Positions 1 through 12,649 are shown, counted from the stretch's first letter. The stretch: DNA of 64,000 nucleotides from Saccopteryx bilineata (GCF_036850765.1 NC_089494.1:58173809-58237808), one strand, 5' to 3'. Translations and numbers: made by a program. The notes: a model not told the origin generated them from the letters alone.

Positions 1-340
1 AACTCTCTTCAAAGGCCAAGAACTGTCTAGCAATTAAGTGCTGTTTTAATACCTCAGAGAAAGATAGTTTATTGTAACCTGGAAAAGGTTATTGTCTTTT
101 CCTTCCACTTTGTGTTTCTCAATGAATAAAAACCTTAGGGCAAATTTTGGAGATTTAATAAGTACTATAAAACTTACAACAGTACATTTAAAAAAGTCTA
201 TGTATATTTGAAATGTCTAGGAGTGTTTCCCTATATTTTAGCAGAGCTTGGATTTCTGTTTATTTCAGCGGTGTGGTTTAAAGCAACAATAGCTTTGCAA
301 GTATCCTGTGATTGTGTAAAACCCAATGGAACCTTGGCAG

Positions 341-383
341 AACACACACACAGACACACACACCCACACACACCCACACACCA
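341..383. repeat. CA-rich microsatellite
   Basis: An imperfect run of CA dinucleotides interrupted by G and C (acacacacagacacacac, cacccacacacaccc). It produces low-complexity TH/HTH reading frames that are not genes. Confidence 0.9.
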
Positions 384-394
384 GCCCATATTTA

Positions 395-540
395 TGGAGT
401 GCTTCTGGTTGCTTTGTGAAGCACCTGAGTTCATATAATTCTCACTGCATCATTATAAGAAGGTATTGTTATTATCTACATTGTATAGATGAGGATACGA
501 GGTTCAGAAAGTTGAATGACTTGCTAGAGTCTCCCCTCAT
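395..540 (+). mobile_element. MIR-like ancient SINE
   Basis: The stretch has the typical MIR core order: a phrase resembling 'tattattatctacattgtatagatgaggatac', then 'aggttcagaaag', then 'gaatgacttgct'. This is a diverged mammal-wide SINE recognised by eye; its boundaries are approximate. Confidence 0.6.
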
Positions 541-3288
541 CACCGGACTCTGACACATCCAAAAGAAATGAGAAGCGGCGTGGTGCTTTGTGGTGCCTGG
601 CAGCCTGTGAACTCTCAGGCAAAGTCTGGAAGGGCCGTTGTCAGGATTCCATGAGTCACTTTTAGGGCCCTGGGAGAACAGGTGGCTGGGGGGCCAGGTA
701 AAATCTGAGCAAGGACAGCTCTTTGTTTGCTAGCTCAGTTATAAACAGACATGAAAGTAAACCAGCTTACCATGGTCATTCTTGTCAGTCTTAGAATGTG
801 GATTAGTTATTATACTGTGGTCTTACTCTTTGGCAAATTAAATGAAAAAGTGCAGAGGACAGAAGTCAACATGGAAGGTGCAAGCAGAGCTGGAGTCAAT
901 AGTCGTGACAGGTATAGCTTGTGCTATAAAGTGTGGAGGAGCTCAGAAAACATTAGATTAGATAGTGTAAGCAATAAAGGTGTTGCTATATTACTGACTG
1001 TAAAAGTGCTTTTCTTACTCCCATAGTTGAATATTCTGACTGCAATTTTAGGGTCAGAGCAGAAATTCAGGGCCACCCTCCATCATTTCTTCTCTTTGCC
1101 CATCCCTCCTCCTCAGCATGAGAGTGAACTCTTCTAATGCAGAGGGTCCGGGGCTGGGGGTAAAAGTGAACTACTGTAGGTACAAAAGGAGGAGACAGAT
1201 CTGCTCAGTTCCTTTAGGAGCTGTGGCGATATTTGCCAAGGCTGCCTCCCGGGGAGGTGGCAGGAGAGTGGAGGGCGGTACGGATAGCTGGCATCACTGT
1301 GCACAAAATACATCAATGTTGTGATTTCCGTTAACAAACTTCCCACCAAGGTTTTCTCAAGATTTCAGATGGAAGGGGCTGCTGTTCTCTGTACTACCGT
1401 AGTTGTTAGGGAGAAGTTATAGCAAGAAGACCAGGCACAATCATATCATATACAGAAGGTGAAGTCAGACTCAGCAGGGCACCAGATGTCAAATCTGGCA
1501 CTGGCACAGTAGTTACAATAAATCCTGCAGAGACAGAGTTTTCTGGCTTGACTTCCCTTCCCATCTCAGCATGCTGCGTGGATGGACTGTATTAGAAAAC
1601 TTTGTCATCTGGATCTAATGAAGGGTTTGAGTGATTATTAGATCAGAGAGGGGACCCAGGCAACACTTGTAAACACTCTTCAGTTTTGTTTTTTGGCAAA
1701 GATAGATTTCTATCCCAAGATGAGAAAACAAAGGTGAAACTTGACCACATAAATAGGCATGTATAAGTAGCCATAAAAATTGTTAAAAGGGCAACAAAGA
1801 TGAAAAATAAGCAGGTCTTTGCCTGTGAAACGGTTAAAATGTATTATAAAACTGGAAGCTCTCTCCTTGTAAAAAACAAACAAATAGCTGAACAGAATAG
1901 AGTCCCAAAACCCCAATACATGTGAGAATTTAAGTAAAGTCTTACATTTCGAGTTTAGAAAATTGTTGCTAAAAAAAAAAAGTGTGTTGGAGAATTAGAG
2001 TTTCAGACTTGAAAATGGTAAACTTTGTTTTACTGCAAGTATTTCAACAATAAAAATGTTGTTATAATTATAAAGGAATACATATACATATCAGCCTTAT
2101 CAAGCAAATGCAGAATTCATTTATACTTTTCCTTTATTACTTATCTTTTTTTCCTTATTATTATCAGCAGACCTGTAACAGGCAGGATGCTTCTTAGACA
2201 GTCCTGATCATTTCTGATGGTCCTGGTATTTATGGGAAACAGGAGAGAGCTTTTCCTTATGCACTGTGCTTCTCCCAGTTTTAGATGTGTTGTAACTCTG
2301 TAATCCACAAAAGAAGAAACATAACGCTATGCTCTCAATCTTCACCTTACCCACACCCCACATAATGTGGGGAGAGCTGCTAAATGCATTGAAAATTGTG
2401 TGAATGAAGTAAAAGTTTGAGTGAGGTTGCCTGCATTCAGCCAGCTTGGGCAAAGTACAGTGCTCAGCAAGGCTTGCACACTTGCGTGGAGTGTGAAGGG
2501 CAGTTGGCTGGGCAGGCTCAGAGATGTTTTTTGAGTCCTCCTTGCTATCATAGAGTGGCAGGAGGGCCGGGGAGGAACAAGAAAACTTGCAGACAATCTA
2601 TCTTGGAACGAGGCTGTCAATGTGTCAAAATAACTGGCAATGTGAATGGCACCCTGCAGCAACTAATCTTGGTCAGCTGAAGAGAATTAAAGGATTTCAT
2701 TACCCCCAAATATCTGTCATTTGTGGTTTTACAGTGCAAGGGACACTCCTGGTAGGCAGGAGCTCACATTGTTGCCCAGAAGAGAGAGCTGGCGAAATAT
2801 GCCCAAAGACAACAGGCTGAAAATCAAGCACAGTCATCCTAAAACACTCCCCTGTTATCCCCTGCCCGCATTATTCATTTAAAGACGAGCAAGCAACAAA
2901 AAGCCACCAGCAAGGGCTTATGCAAAGAAAAGGTAAGAAAAGAGGAGGACAAGAATGTAAAGACAAAACCAGATAAAGAACACACACCGGAAAAATTGTC
3001 AACAGTTTTCCATACAATGAAATGAAAGATAATATGATCTCTCTGAAAAAATAAAAGTGTCCAAAGAAGAGATACAAGAACTCAAGGAATAAATGATGAG
3101 CAGTAAAGAGACAAAAAGAAAAAGAGTGGGAGGAGCTTGGAAAGAAGTAGAAGAAAACTGACCCTACAGAAAGTAGTATATAAAAATATTTTTAAAAAGG
3201 AAAGAAAAAAGTACCTCTAAAGTACTTTCAGGCATATAAAGAAAAAAATTTAATATAGAATGGATACTACAATATAAAAAGTTAAAAG

Positions 3289-3716
3289 AGAATGATAAGG
3301 CCCTGGCCAGTTGGCTCAGCGGTGGAGCGTTGGCCTGGCGTGCCGGGGCCCCGGGTTCGATTCCCAGCCAGGGCACACAGGAGAGGCGCCCATTTGCTTC
3401 TTCACCGCCCCCCACTCCTTCCTCTCTGTCTTTCTCTTCCCCTCCCGCAGCCAAGGCTCCATTGGAGCAAAGATGGCCCGGGCGCTGGGGATGGCTCCTT
3501 GGCCTCTGCCCCAGGCGCTGGAGTGGCTCTGGTCGCGGCAGAGCGATGCCCCGGAGGGGCAGAGCATTGCCCCCTGGTGGGCAGAGCATCACCCCTGGTG
3601 GGCGTGCCGGGTGGATCCCGGTTGGGCACATGCGGGAGTCTGTCTGGCTGTCTCTCCCCGTTTCCAGCTTCGGAGAAATACAAAAAAAAAAAAAAAAAAA
3701 AAAAAAAGAATGATAA
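3289..3716 (+). mobile_element. Rhin/Ves-type tRNA-derived SINE with target-site duplication
   Basis: The SINE body runs 3299-3706 on the + strand. It begins ggccctggccagttggctca, carries pol III A- and B-box-like motifs (tggctcagcgg; gggttcgattc), continues into a GC-rich body and ends in an A tail of about 25. It is flanked by the 10-bp direct repeat agaatgataa at 3289-3298 and 3707-3716, a typical L1-mediated insertion. The long body after the tRNA-like head distinguishes it from the short Ves copies elsewhere. Its high similarity to the 11503 and 54691 copies suggests a fairly young insertion. All long open frames here are SINE frames. Confidence 0.93.
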
Positions 3717-4619
3717 AAATGGAGTCAGAATAAAGAAAGTTCAAAATAAGGATAATTGGTGTCTGAAGGAACATGACAAATGAAACAGGAAAAACACTCA
3801 AAATGATAGCACAATGACATTTTACTGAAATAAAGGCAAATTTGAATTTACAGATTGAAAGCACACATCATTTCTGAAACAGCTGATACTGACTGCTCCG
3901 CATTGAAACACATTCAATATTAAAGGACTTCAACAATAATTGAAGTATTCTATAGGCATCCAGACAAAAGAATCAAGTCACCTATCGGGAGGTATTTATT
4001 CTGGTGATACTTCTTTGTAGCATTCTCCAGCGCTAGGAGAAAATGTAGCAATAGCTACAAAGTCCTCAGGGAAAAGAAAATGTGACCCCCTAAATTTTAA
4101 ATCCAAATTTACATTCAATTATATAAGACACAGATAAAGTTCAGGAAATAAAGTTCCAAACTGTCCTTCCTGAAAAATATTAGAGAATAAATTCCAGCCA
4201 AATAAGTGATAAATAAGACATAATAAATAAGACTGGCATTGATGTATTTAAATGCAAAACTAAAGCTAAAAATGGTGTGTCATTTCTTTGTAGAAACACA
4301 TGTAAACCTTCCATGATAAACCATTACAACTATGTCCCCCAACCCGTCCCCAAAGTGCTGTAGGAACAACATATGCCCAACATGCAGTGGGTTGCATTTC
4401 AGAAGAGAAACATTGTGCTTGGAGAATCCAGCCCTTTTCCACTGAGGGGTATCAAACCTGCTGTTTGGAGAGAGATGTGACCTCATCTCTCAAGTTTGCT
4501 CACTGAAGACACGGTCCCATGAAAGGAACCGGATAGAGAGCAGAGCAGGGCCGTGCGGGCAGCACAGCAAGGACCGTGCACTCGGGGCTTGTGTGGCTTG
4601 CCTCTCCCAACAGGTATCT

Positions 4620-5215
4620 TGGTTACGTAGAATATTTGAATTTTAACGTGTTACATTTATCAATCTTCCTTTTTGATTTGTGCTTTATGGGCTTTTTAAA
4701 AATTAAAAACAGCTTTACCTCCATGTTAGAATGACTTTCTCTTATATTTTCTTTAACCTATCTGGCATTGATTGTCTTTTATATTTATCTAGAATTTATT
4801 TTTTGTATAGTATAAAGCTGTGCATATAAAACCATTGTCTCAGAACTGTTTTCCCCTCTTTGTAATGTTGCTTTTATAGTATATCAAGTTTCCATATATA
4901 CCTCAGTCTGTTTCTTCGCTCACCATTTTATCCCACTGGTCTGTTTCTGCACCAGCATCATACTGTCTAAATTTTTATAATTTTATAATACTCTTGGTGT
5001 CTGATAGCACTGTCTAAGTTCCTATAATTTTATAATACTCTTGGTGTCTGATAGGGCAAGTCCTCAATGTTGTTCTTTAAAATCGGCTTGTCTATCTTTG
5101 GCTTGTTGCTCTTCCATATTGATTTTAAGAGCAACTTATCAATTTCCACGGAAAACTCTGTAGAGATTTTGACTGAAAGTGCTCTAATTTATTGATCAAT
5201 TTGGGGGATTTGTGC
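4620..5215 (-). mobile_element. Old L1 ORF2 fragment, antisense
   Basis: The sequence reads as the antisense of a mammalian L1 ORF2 region. Phrases such as 'accagcatcatactgtcta', 'ggcttgtctatctttggctt' and 'gatcaatttggggga' are diverged forms of familiar L1 antisense text. There are no ends or target-site duplication, and it is heavily mutated. A 47-bp unit is tandemly duplicated inside it (4962-5008 and 5009-5055). Confidence 0.6.
4962..5055. repeat. 47-bp tandem duplication
   Basis: The 47-bp unit beginning actgtctaa and ending gtgtctgatag occurs twice head to tail with only a few mismatches. It lies inside an old L1 fragment. Confidence 0.85.
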
Positions 5216-5640
5216 AAGAAATAGAATATACAAGAGAAAATGATTTGCACAGTAAGATTTGTACCTTATATCCCAAGAAGTCTGCAGGAGGCGGTGCTAG
5301 GAAATGGGAGTGGCCAGATGACGTTATTAAGAACCTGGGCTCTGCCCACTTTCCTGTATTTGTCTCAGTGGTCAGCCTTGACCAGTTGGCTTTACCCTCA
5401 TGATCCAGGAGACTAGTGCAGCTCCAGGAACATGTCATCGGATAACATTGTATCATAAGAAGAAAAAAGGGAAACTTCTTTTCACATATCTTTCTTTTTC
5501 TCAGTGTTTTCCAAAAAGGGCTTTTCACTTTGACTTTCTATGACACATTAGTCAGGAACAAAATGATGCTGTTCAAATCATTTACATTCTTAACATTTTT
5601 GTTTTTCATCTCTCCTTCTTTGATGGAGGTGTCTTCCATC

Positions 5641-6046
5641 ATCAGCCTGAGATTATTATTTTTTTTTTGGTATTTTTCTGAAGTTAGAAGCGGGGTGGGT
5701 GGGGGTGGGAGACAGACACACAGACAGACAGGCTCCCGCATGCACCCAACTGGGATGCATCCAGCATACCCACCAGGGAGCGATGCTCTGCCCATCTGGG
5801 GCGTTGCTCCATTGCAGCCGGAGCCATTCTAGTGCCTGAGGCAGAGGCCATGGAGCCATCCTCAGCACTCAGTCCAATTTTGCTCCAATGGAGTCTTGGC
5901 TGTGGGAGGGGAAGAGGGAGATAGAGAAAGGAGAGGAGGAAGGGTGGAGAAGCAGATGGGCACTTCTCCTGAGTACCCTGACTGGGAATCACACCCAGGA
6001 CTTCCACACATCGGGCCGACCCACCAGGGCCAATCAGCCTGAGATT
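5641..6046 (-). mobile_element. Rhin/Ves-type SINE, antisense, with target-site duplication
   Basis: This is the reverse complement of the 3299 SINE: a poly-T start (the A tail on the - strand), the GC-rich body, then the tRNA-like head ending accagggcc near 6032. It is flanked by the 14-bp direct repeat atcagcctgagatt at 5641-5654 and 6033-6046. It is more diverged than the 3299, 11503 and 54691 copies, with CpG decay in the head. Confidence 0.92.
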
Positions 6047-7953
6047 TATCGATATGATCCTGTCCAATTCTATAGGTTGTTGATTTAATTATCTATATTA
6101 ACATTAACTGTGTATCTGTTTTTTAATTTGGGATTGTGGCTTATTTTTGTGGGACAGTGTTTTTGTTCATTTGTTTTTTCCATTGTTTTCTTTCATTCTT
6201 TCTTGCACTCTTCCCTTGTGGTCTAATAGTTTGCACAGTTACTTGGCCCCTAGTTAACCAGGCCCAATATGGATGGTTTGGGTCTCCTGCTATATAATAA
6301 TATTTCACTAAACCAGAGGCAGCTTGGTTGGGTCATTTCCTGGAGGTAAAGGTGAACCATCTGTCTCAAAGGAACACTTTTAGACCCTAGCCCCAGTAGG
6401 AGCTGCAATTCCAGCCATTGTTGCCTGCCTTTTTCTTGACTTGAAGCACAGCAGCCTTCTGTCTCCAGGCTAGAGCTTAGAGATCTGTTTTTCCCCTCCT
6501 TTCTCATTTCCTCCTCTCCCTTTCTCTTTTCTCTTCCTTTTAATCTCTAGATGTCTTTCTGGTTCTCTTTTATATTTTATTAATCTTTGCTTTTTTGGGG
6601 GGAGACAACAGATGTGCCCAAACATGAATTTACAGCACATCTTTACTGGCATTACATACATTACTTTTTACAATCAGGAAAAAAATATAATATCAGGGAA
6701 AAAAATATGCTGAAACTTTTCTTTCTCCAAAAATAACTTGTGTTTTTTTTCTATTTTATTAGATTCATTTCAGTAAACAAAAACTTCTAATTACTTTTTT
6801 GTGATTTGAACATTTAAAAAAACTGGTTATTGCAGATGTATAATATTTTTTGACCTCTCTATATTTGAGGGGAAAAAGGAGAAAATAATTTAAATCTAGT
6901 TATAAAAGCTTGGTTCATCACACTTTAAAACCAGTGTTTAGGGATTGTATTCATAGTCTTTAAACTGGTCAGTTAGGTGTAAACTGATCAGTTTACTCAG
7001 TGGATGCCAAAGATACAAATGAGAAATGCCTTTCTAACCCTCTTTCCTGCCAAAATTAATATTTTATCCTCTTTTGTGTCTCTTAAGTGTTTCAGTCAAT
7101 CAATTTTAAGTGACTTTGTCAATGGTCACTATTTTCCACTAGACTGAAAAAAAATAAAAAGATTGTTCCATAGCTGGCTGCTGTCAACATTAGGAAATAT
7201 TTAGTCCTTTGCACTGAATATTTCCTGCTAATATTATTCTATTCCATGAATCTGTCTAAGCAATTTCTATCTCTTCTCTTAGTTGCTTTCTAGCTGATGT
7301 ATTTACTATTATCCTTATTTCTTTCTGTGGTTAGTCAAGGAAAGCAAATGTAGCCATTTTAATCTTATGTCCTAGGGCCCTGTCTCAGCACCAGTGCCAA
7401 GTGTTCTTCTTCTACAGATTATTCTGATGGCTGGCAGCTATTTCATTGTCAGAACTCTATGAAATACTTTCTAGCGGAGCTTATAAGTGGGAGGACTGTT
7501 CCTGGGGTTCATAAAATACAAACTACACCTGTTTTCTAATATATTCCTAAACTTCTTGTTTCTTAGGAAATATACACACACAATTATGCCATTGAACTAG
7601 ATGATCTCCCTGAGTCCAACACTCCAGAGGAAGAAATGGGGTCATCATCACTTGATTGTTCTGGAATAGCCTATAATTCAATCCCCTCCATCATTGTTGG
7701 ATGGTAGATTGCTCCAGGCTTTCTTTTCTATTTCCCTTTCTTTCCATTTCTTCATTTTTTTTCTCTAACTTTCCTTCCCCTCTAAGAAATATGACTTAAG
7801 CTCTGTTTCATTTTTGTTCCAAGTGCTTTTCCTAGAGTGCAAAATGGAAGATGTCCAAAAATATCTCTGATGATTATTTAATGAGTGTATACATAGGCAT
7901 ATACTCATCATTAGTAATAAATATATCATATATTTGTATATATTAATAAACTT

Positions 7954-8080
7954 AATAATTATATGTCAGTATATTAACTCAACTGAGGTCATTAATCATG
8001 TGTTAAATATATATGATATATATTCAACATATATACATGATTAATGAGGTAAGTTAATATAGTATTGACATATAATCATA
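7954..8080. repeat. Imperfect AT-rich palindrome
   Basis: The left arm (ttatatgtcagtatattaac ... cattaatcatgt) pairs with the right arm (acatgattaatgag ... agttaatatagtattgaca) around a centre near 8017. This gives a hairpin-capable sequence of about 125 bp with small mismatches. It lies in a wider AT-rich tract (about 7870-8530) of ATATAT motifs, which is split by a SINE. Confidence 0.75.
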
Positions 8081-8315
8081 TAATTTTTTTAAATGACAAT
8101 TTCCCCTTTCTTTTTTTATATAAATTTTTTATTTATTCATTTTTTAGAGAGAAAGGGGAGAGAGAGAGAGAATGAGAAGGGGGGAGGAGCAGAAAGCATC
8201 AACTCCCATATGTGCCTTGACCAGGGAAGCCCAAGGTTTTAACACCAGCGACCTTAGCATTCAAGGTTGACGCTTTCTCCACTGTGCCACCAAAGGTCAG
8301 GCTAATCATATAATT
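8073..8315 (-). mobile_element. tRNA-derived bat SINE (GA-rich tail type), antisense
   Basis: The body is at 8086-8302. It has a T-rich start, a GAGAGA-rich tract, the block catcaactcccatatgtgcc, then a tRNA-like head ending caaaggtcaggc. It is flanked by the 13-bp direct repeat taatcatataatt at 8073-8085 and 8303-8315. The insertion split the AT-rich tract. Confidence 0.88.
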
Positions 8316-8616
8316 GATGATATATATTAAACATAAAGACATAATTAATGTTGTGAGTTGAATATGAGGACATTAAATGATATATATTAAATATATGTAT
8401 ATGTATACATTTCACATACATATATGATACATTACATGTTAAATCTATGTATAGATATACACATTACATATATGTTAAATCTATGTATATACATAAATTA
8501 TATATAAAGGTATATAATAATGTGTATAGATGAAATCTCCAATTACTGAACTTCAATCCTCACTGCTTATCCCTACACCATCATCATGTAGTAAGTAACC
8601 AGCTACAAACCAGAGT

Positions 8617-9250
8617 AGTTTTTTTTTTTTTTAGAGAGAGACAGACAGACAGGAAGAGAAATAGATGAGAAGCATCAACTCATAGTTGCGGCATCTTATC
8701 GTGGCACCTTAGTTTTTCATTGATTGCTTTCTTATATGTGCTTTGACTGGAAGGCTCCTGTGGACAAGTCCTGCTAGGGGTGAGGATGACAGAGACAAAA
8801 AGACCGGACTCCAGGGACCAGGTTCAGTGATGCAGATCCACTTTATTCAGGAAGTAAGTTAGCTTATATACACAGGTTCAGCTAGGGTGTTACAGCGTGT
8901 CCTTCATAGCCAATGGCTGAAAAGGTCAGGGAGCTAGGTGGTTAGTGCTAAGTCACTTCCTTAAAGGGGGCGAGCTCCCTTCCTAGGTATGCCCAGGAGG
9001 CTTCTGGGAACTGGAGTATTCTCACAGCCTTGCATTAGCCACAGCTGCTAGGAATGTGCTCTGCACTCCACCCATAGTCTCCAGCTGAGCCAGTGACCCC
9101 TTGCTCAAGCCAGTGACCTTTGGGTTCAAGCAGGTTAGCCTGCGCTCAAGCGGGCAACCCCTTGCTCAAGCCGGTGACCTTAAGGTTTCAAACCTGGATC
9201 CTTGGTGTCCCAGGCCAATGTTCTATCTACTGCACTACTCCCTGGTCGGG
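8617..9250 (-). mobile_element. tRNA-derived bat SINE, antisense, split by an insertion
   Basis: The first part (8617-8758) has poly-T, the gagagacagacagacagg tract and the catcaactcatagttgcgg block. The second part (9079-9250) has the 'agccagtgaccccttgctca' body and the head ending ccctggtcggg. Comparison with the uninterrupted relatives at 22762 and 40102 shows that ggctcc should join directly to agctgagcc, so about 320 bp is inserted. Confidence 0.85.
8759..9078 (-). mobile_element. Probable solo LTR inserted in a SINE
   Basis: About 320 bp interrupts the SINE and is flanked by the 4-bp repeat CTCC (8755-8758 and 9079-9082). On the - strand it contains a TATATAAG box (complement of 8871-8878) and about 25 bp later an AATAAA signal (complement of 8842-8847). 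It ends ...CTTGTCCACA on that strand. These are LTR-like features. The other end reads ACTATGGG rather than a clean TG, so the boundary or the family is uncertain. A 4-bp duplication fits class I endogenous retroviruses. Confidence 0.55.
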
Positions 9251-10754
9251 CTCAAAGTCTTCCTTATCTACATTCAGTTGTCACTAGATTCTATTGTTTT
9301 TATGCTGAAACATCATTGCTAGGCCCACCTTCCCATCCCTTCTACCACTGTCTCCATTCTGCTTTTACTAATCTCTGACTCTGATATTTTCCTAACTCCT
9401 TTCCTTGCTCACAGAGTACTCTTCCTTTCCATCAATTCTTAATAGTGTTTTTAGTTTTCTTTCTAAACCATGCATTGACTTTCATGCTTCAAAACATTTG
9501 GTAACTGTCCGTTGCCTACACAAACATTCAACATCCATCACCTCTGCTGTCAACTTAACTTTTGGTTGTCCTCTCTGTCCTCAGCCTCGCTCTCTCCCTT
9601 TCTTCCTCCTGTACCCCTCCTCTGCATGGTTAGCTTATGCAGGTATTTGCTTCTGCATCTTTGTACATATAGTTCTTATGAAAGACAAAATGCACCAGAC
9701 AATTAAGGAAATAATTTCATCTAGGCTATTGTAATAAGGAGAACATTCATTAATAAGGAACATCTCAAAAAAAGGGAAAGTGTCTGGGGTTTTACAGAAG
9801 CATAAAGGCAGGGGTGTTTCTGCATCATTTTTGTGCAACTTGGGGGAGTCATAAGGAAGGACAGAGATATGTCTTATTTTGAAATATGCTAAGGCAGGTG
9901 GTCCTTTGAGGTTAGCCAATTCTAGAAGACAAATTACTCATCAAGATAAGCAAGAAATTTATCAAGAAGGATGATAGTAGATCACTTAATTCATTCTTTT
10001 GCCCTTATAGAGTAGTCCTCTTAAGGAAAAAAAAATGAGGATTAAGAAAACTCTAACAAAAAAAGGTGGCAATTACTTAGTAGATCATTTCTGTTTTCTT
10101 TTTGTTGGCAGGAATATCTATTTGAGTATAATTTTTGTTTTTTAAGATTTAAAAAAAATTCTTTTAAATGAAGAGAAACCAGACCAACTAGTGCTTGATA
10201 AATATCAAATCAAAAAGAACTTCTGTCCATAGAGCTTTTTCAAAGAACCGGCAGAGACCCTGGGGATATCTGTTTACTTCTCTGGGGCATGTGGCCTGCC
10301 TTCCTCAGGGTGCAATAGCACGTGGACCACAGGCCAGAGAAGCTGGGTCCTCTTATTCAGTGTCATAGACTATGAACAACTTCTGATATTTCTTGTACAA
10401 GGTTCTATTTTTGCCTAGTGTGTATAAGTGTATATTTAATCTAAATTCATTTAGTACATCTATAATAAAAAATAAAATCAGAATTGGATTTAAAGAATAC
10501 GTTTTTTAAAAATTAATGAAACTGAGAACCGTACAATTGGTCCAAGTCAAGAATAAAGTATGAACTTTATTCTTTTTCATTTATATTTGCATCTCTTTTT
10601 ATTAGTCATAGTGACATTATATATCCCAGTAAATTTTATCTGAATAGTTTAACTGTGTTTGCTGTTTTGTTTTTGTAGCCTAGGTATCTGACTATCAAAA
10701 ATTTTCTACTTGAATGCATTGAATGAAAAAGTTGGCTGGTCCAGAGATAGTTCT

Positions 10755-10978
10755 ACAGTGGGAATCAGTCAACTTTTTCTATAAAGACCAGCTAGTAAAT
10801 ATTTTAGGCTTTGTGACCCATATGCTATCAGCTATAATTATTTAATTCTACTGTTATAGCAGAAAGCAGCCATAGACAATATTTAAATTAATAAGTTGGT
10901 TTGTTAAAATAAAACTTTATTTATAAAAATAGGTGGTGGTCCAGATGTGGCCCACATACTACCCTTTGCTCACCCCTG
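10755..10978. mobile_element. hAT-Charlie (MER1-like) DNA transposon remnant
   Basis: The sequence runs from a CAGTGGG...AACTTTTTCTATAAAG-type end, through 'aatattttaggctttgtgac' and 'gcagccatagacaatattta', to 'aataaaactttatttataaa' and '...tttgctcacccctg'. This is the familiar layout of a non-autonomous mammalian hAT element with 'cagggg...ccctg' ends. I did not find a convincing 8-bp target duplication. Confidence 0.65.
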
Positions 10979-11483
10979 CTCAGGAGGATTGGGAGGAAGG
11001 CAGATCAGTCTACATCTCTAGAATCATATTATTTCTCTGGTATTCATCTTGCTGTTCTCAACATGAACCAAGGCCCATGTTTATGTTGCCTTAAGGGCCC
11101 AATATTCTGCTGATATAGAGTATTAATTTGGTTGTGAGCCTAATCTCTGATTGCCCTGAATTCAGAGAATCTGTAACATGTTTCCATCACTTTACCTGAG
11201 TTCCTGAATAAATCGTTCAGAGTAGCATTGCTGTGATGATCTTAGATCCATTTTAGAATGAACTGAAGCCCTTCATATTCAGATGGCTTGGAACCATACT
11301 AACTTTATATACCTTATGGAACTAAGGCTGGTGTTTTGCCACTTTCTTTATCTTACCTGGCTAACAGTCAGCAGTGGGTTAATCCTCACAGTTTCATTGC
11401 TCTGCTTATATTTTACCACTCTCTTGATGGAACTCAAGCCTGCTCTTCTTTTATTCTGGTATTGTTTGCTATTAGCTGTAGGT

Positions 11484-11934
11484 CCTGAAATGTATTTCTC
11501 TTTTTTTATTTTATTTTATTATTATTATTTTTTTTTTGTATTTTTCTGAAGCTGGAAACGGGGAGAGACAGTCAGACAGACTCCCACATGCGCCCAACCG
11601 GGATCCACCCGGCACGCCCACCAGGGGCGATGCTCTGCCCACCAGGGGGCGATGCTCTGCCCATCCTGGGCATCGCTATGTTGCGACCAGAGCCACTCTA
11701 GCACCTGAGGCAGAGGCCACAGAGCCATCCCCAGCGCCCGGGCCATCTTTGCTCCAATGGAGCCTCAGCTGCGGGAGGGGAAGAGACAGAGAGGAAGGAG
11801 AGGGGGAGGGGTGGAGAAGCAGATGAGCACCTCTCCTGTGTGCCCTGGTCCGGAATCGAACCCGGGACTTCTGCACTCTAGGCCGACGCTCTACCACTGA
11901 GCCAACTGGCCAGGGCCTGAAATGTATTTCTCTT
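11484..11934 (-). mobile_element. Rhin/Ves-type SINE, antisense, with 19-bp target-site duplication
   Basis: The SINE lies at about 11503-11915 on the - strand. It has an A tail (T-rich at 11503-11538), a GC-rich body and a tRNA-like head ending ggccagggcc. The 19-bp repeat cctgaaatgtatttctctt is perfect at 11484-11502 and 11916-11934 (two bases are shared with the SINE end). It is very similar to the 3299 and 54691 copies. Confidence 0.93.
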
Positions 11935-12649
11935 GCCTACCTTTCCAGATCCCCTCTAAAAAGTCCTCTTCTTCACAATTTAATGGCCCATAATAGCTTT
12001 GCTCAACTGTAATTAGTTTTACATAAGCACATTTATATTATTTCCTGTGTAAAAACATTTTTATACAGTTTTCAAGTATGTATGTACTTCATTTACTCTT
12101 TGTTTACACTTTTACTTAATTACTGAAAACATAAAAGTACAAAATTCATAGTGAACAAATATTATTTGAGTGCTTATGATGTGCCAGGCACATAATAGAA
12201 TAAAAAGCAAAATTTCAAATAAAAGCAAAAACAGCTCATGTACATGTTATAAGCAAAACCAAACTAAATCAACAAACTTAAAATCAAATTATGCTGCAAA
12301 AAGATAAAACTTTGAACCTAAAGCTCTTCCTGGGGTTCCCTAAAGCCAAGGTAAAAGAAAATAATTAATAGATATTATAATTCCTTTAGTTTAGTAAAAG
12401 GAATCACATGAACTTGTCAGGAAACTTTTCCTGACCCTTAAATGTAAATGTTTTCCCCATCAAAATATTAATTCTATTTATTATTTTTTTGGTAACTTAT
12501 CTATAATATTTAGTACTTGGTATACATTGGATAATCAATATTTAATCAAAGACCAGTCAACATTAATATTATCTTCATGTGTTTTGTAAAGACATAGGAA
12601 CCTAAGAATTACGCAAGGAGTGAGGTTAGGGAACATAGTCTACAATACT

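Noticed and set aside
3299..3375. tRNA-like sequence with A- and B-box motifs.
   Set aside because: It is the head of a SINE, not a tRNA gene: it continues into the SINE body and A tail, and repeats elsewhere in the window.
3292..3783. Overlapping 127-163-codon open frames in several phases.
   Set aside because: They are translations of the GC-rich SINE body. The same frames recur in every copy of the SINE and have no splice or promoter support.
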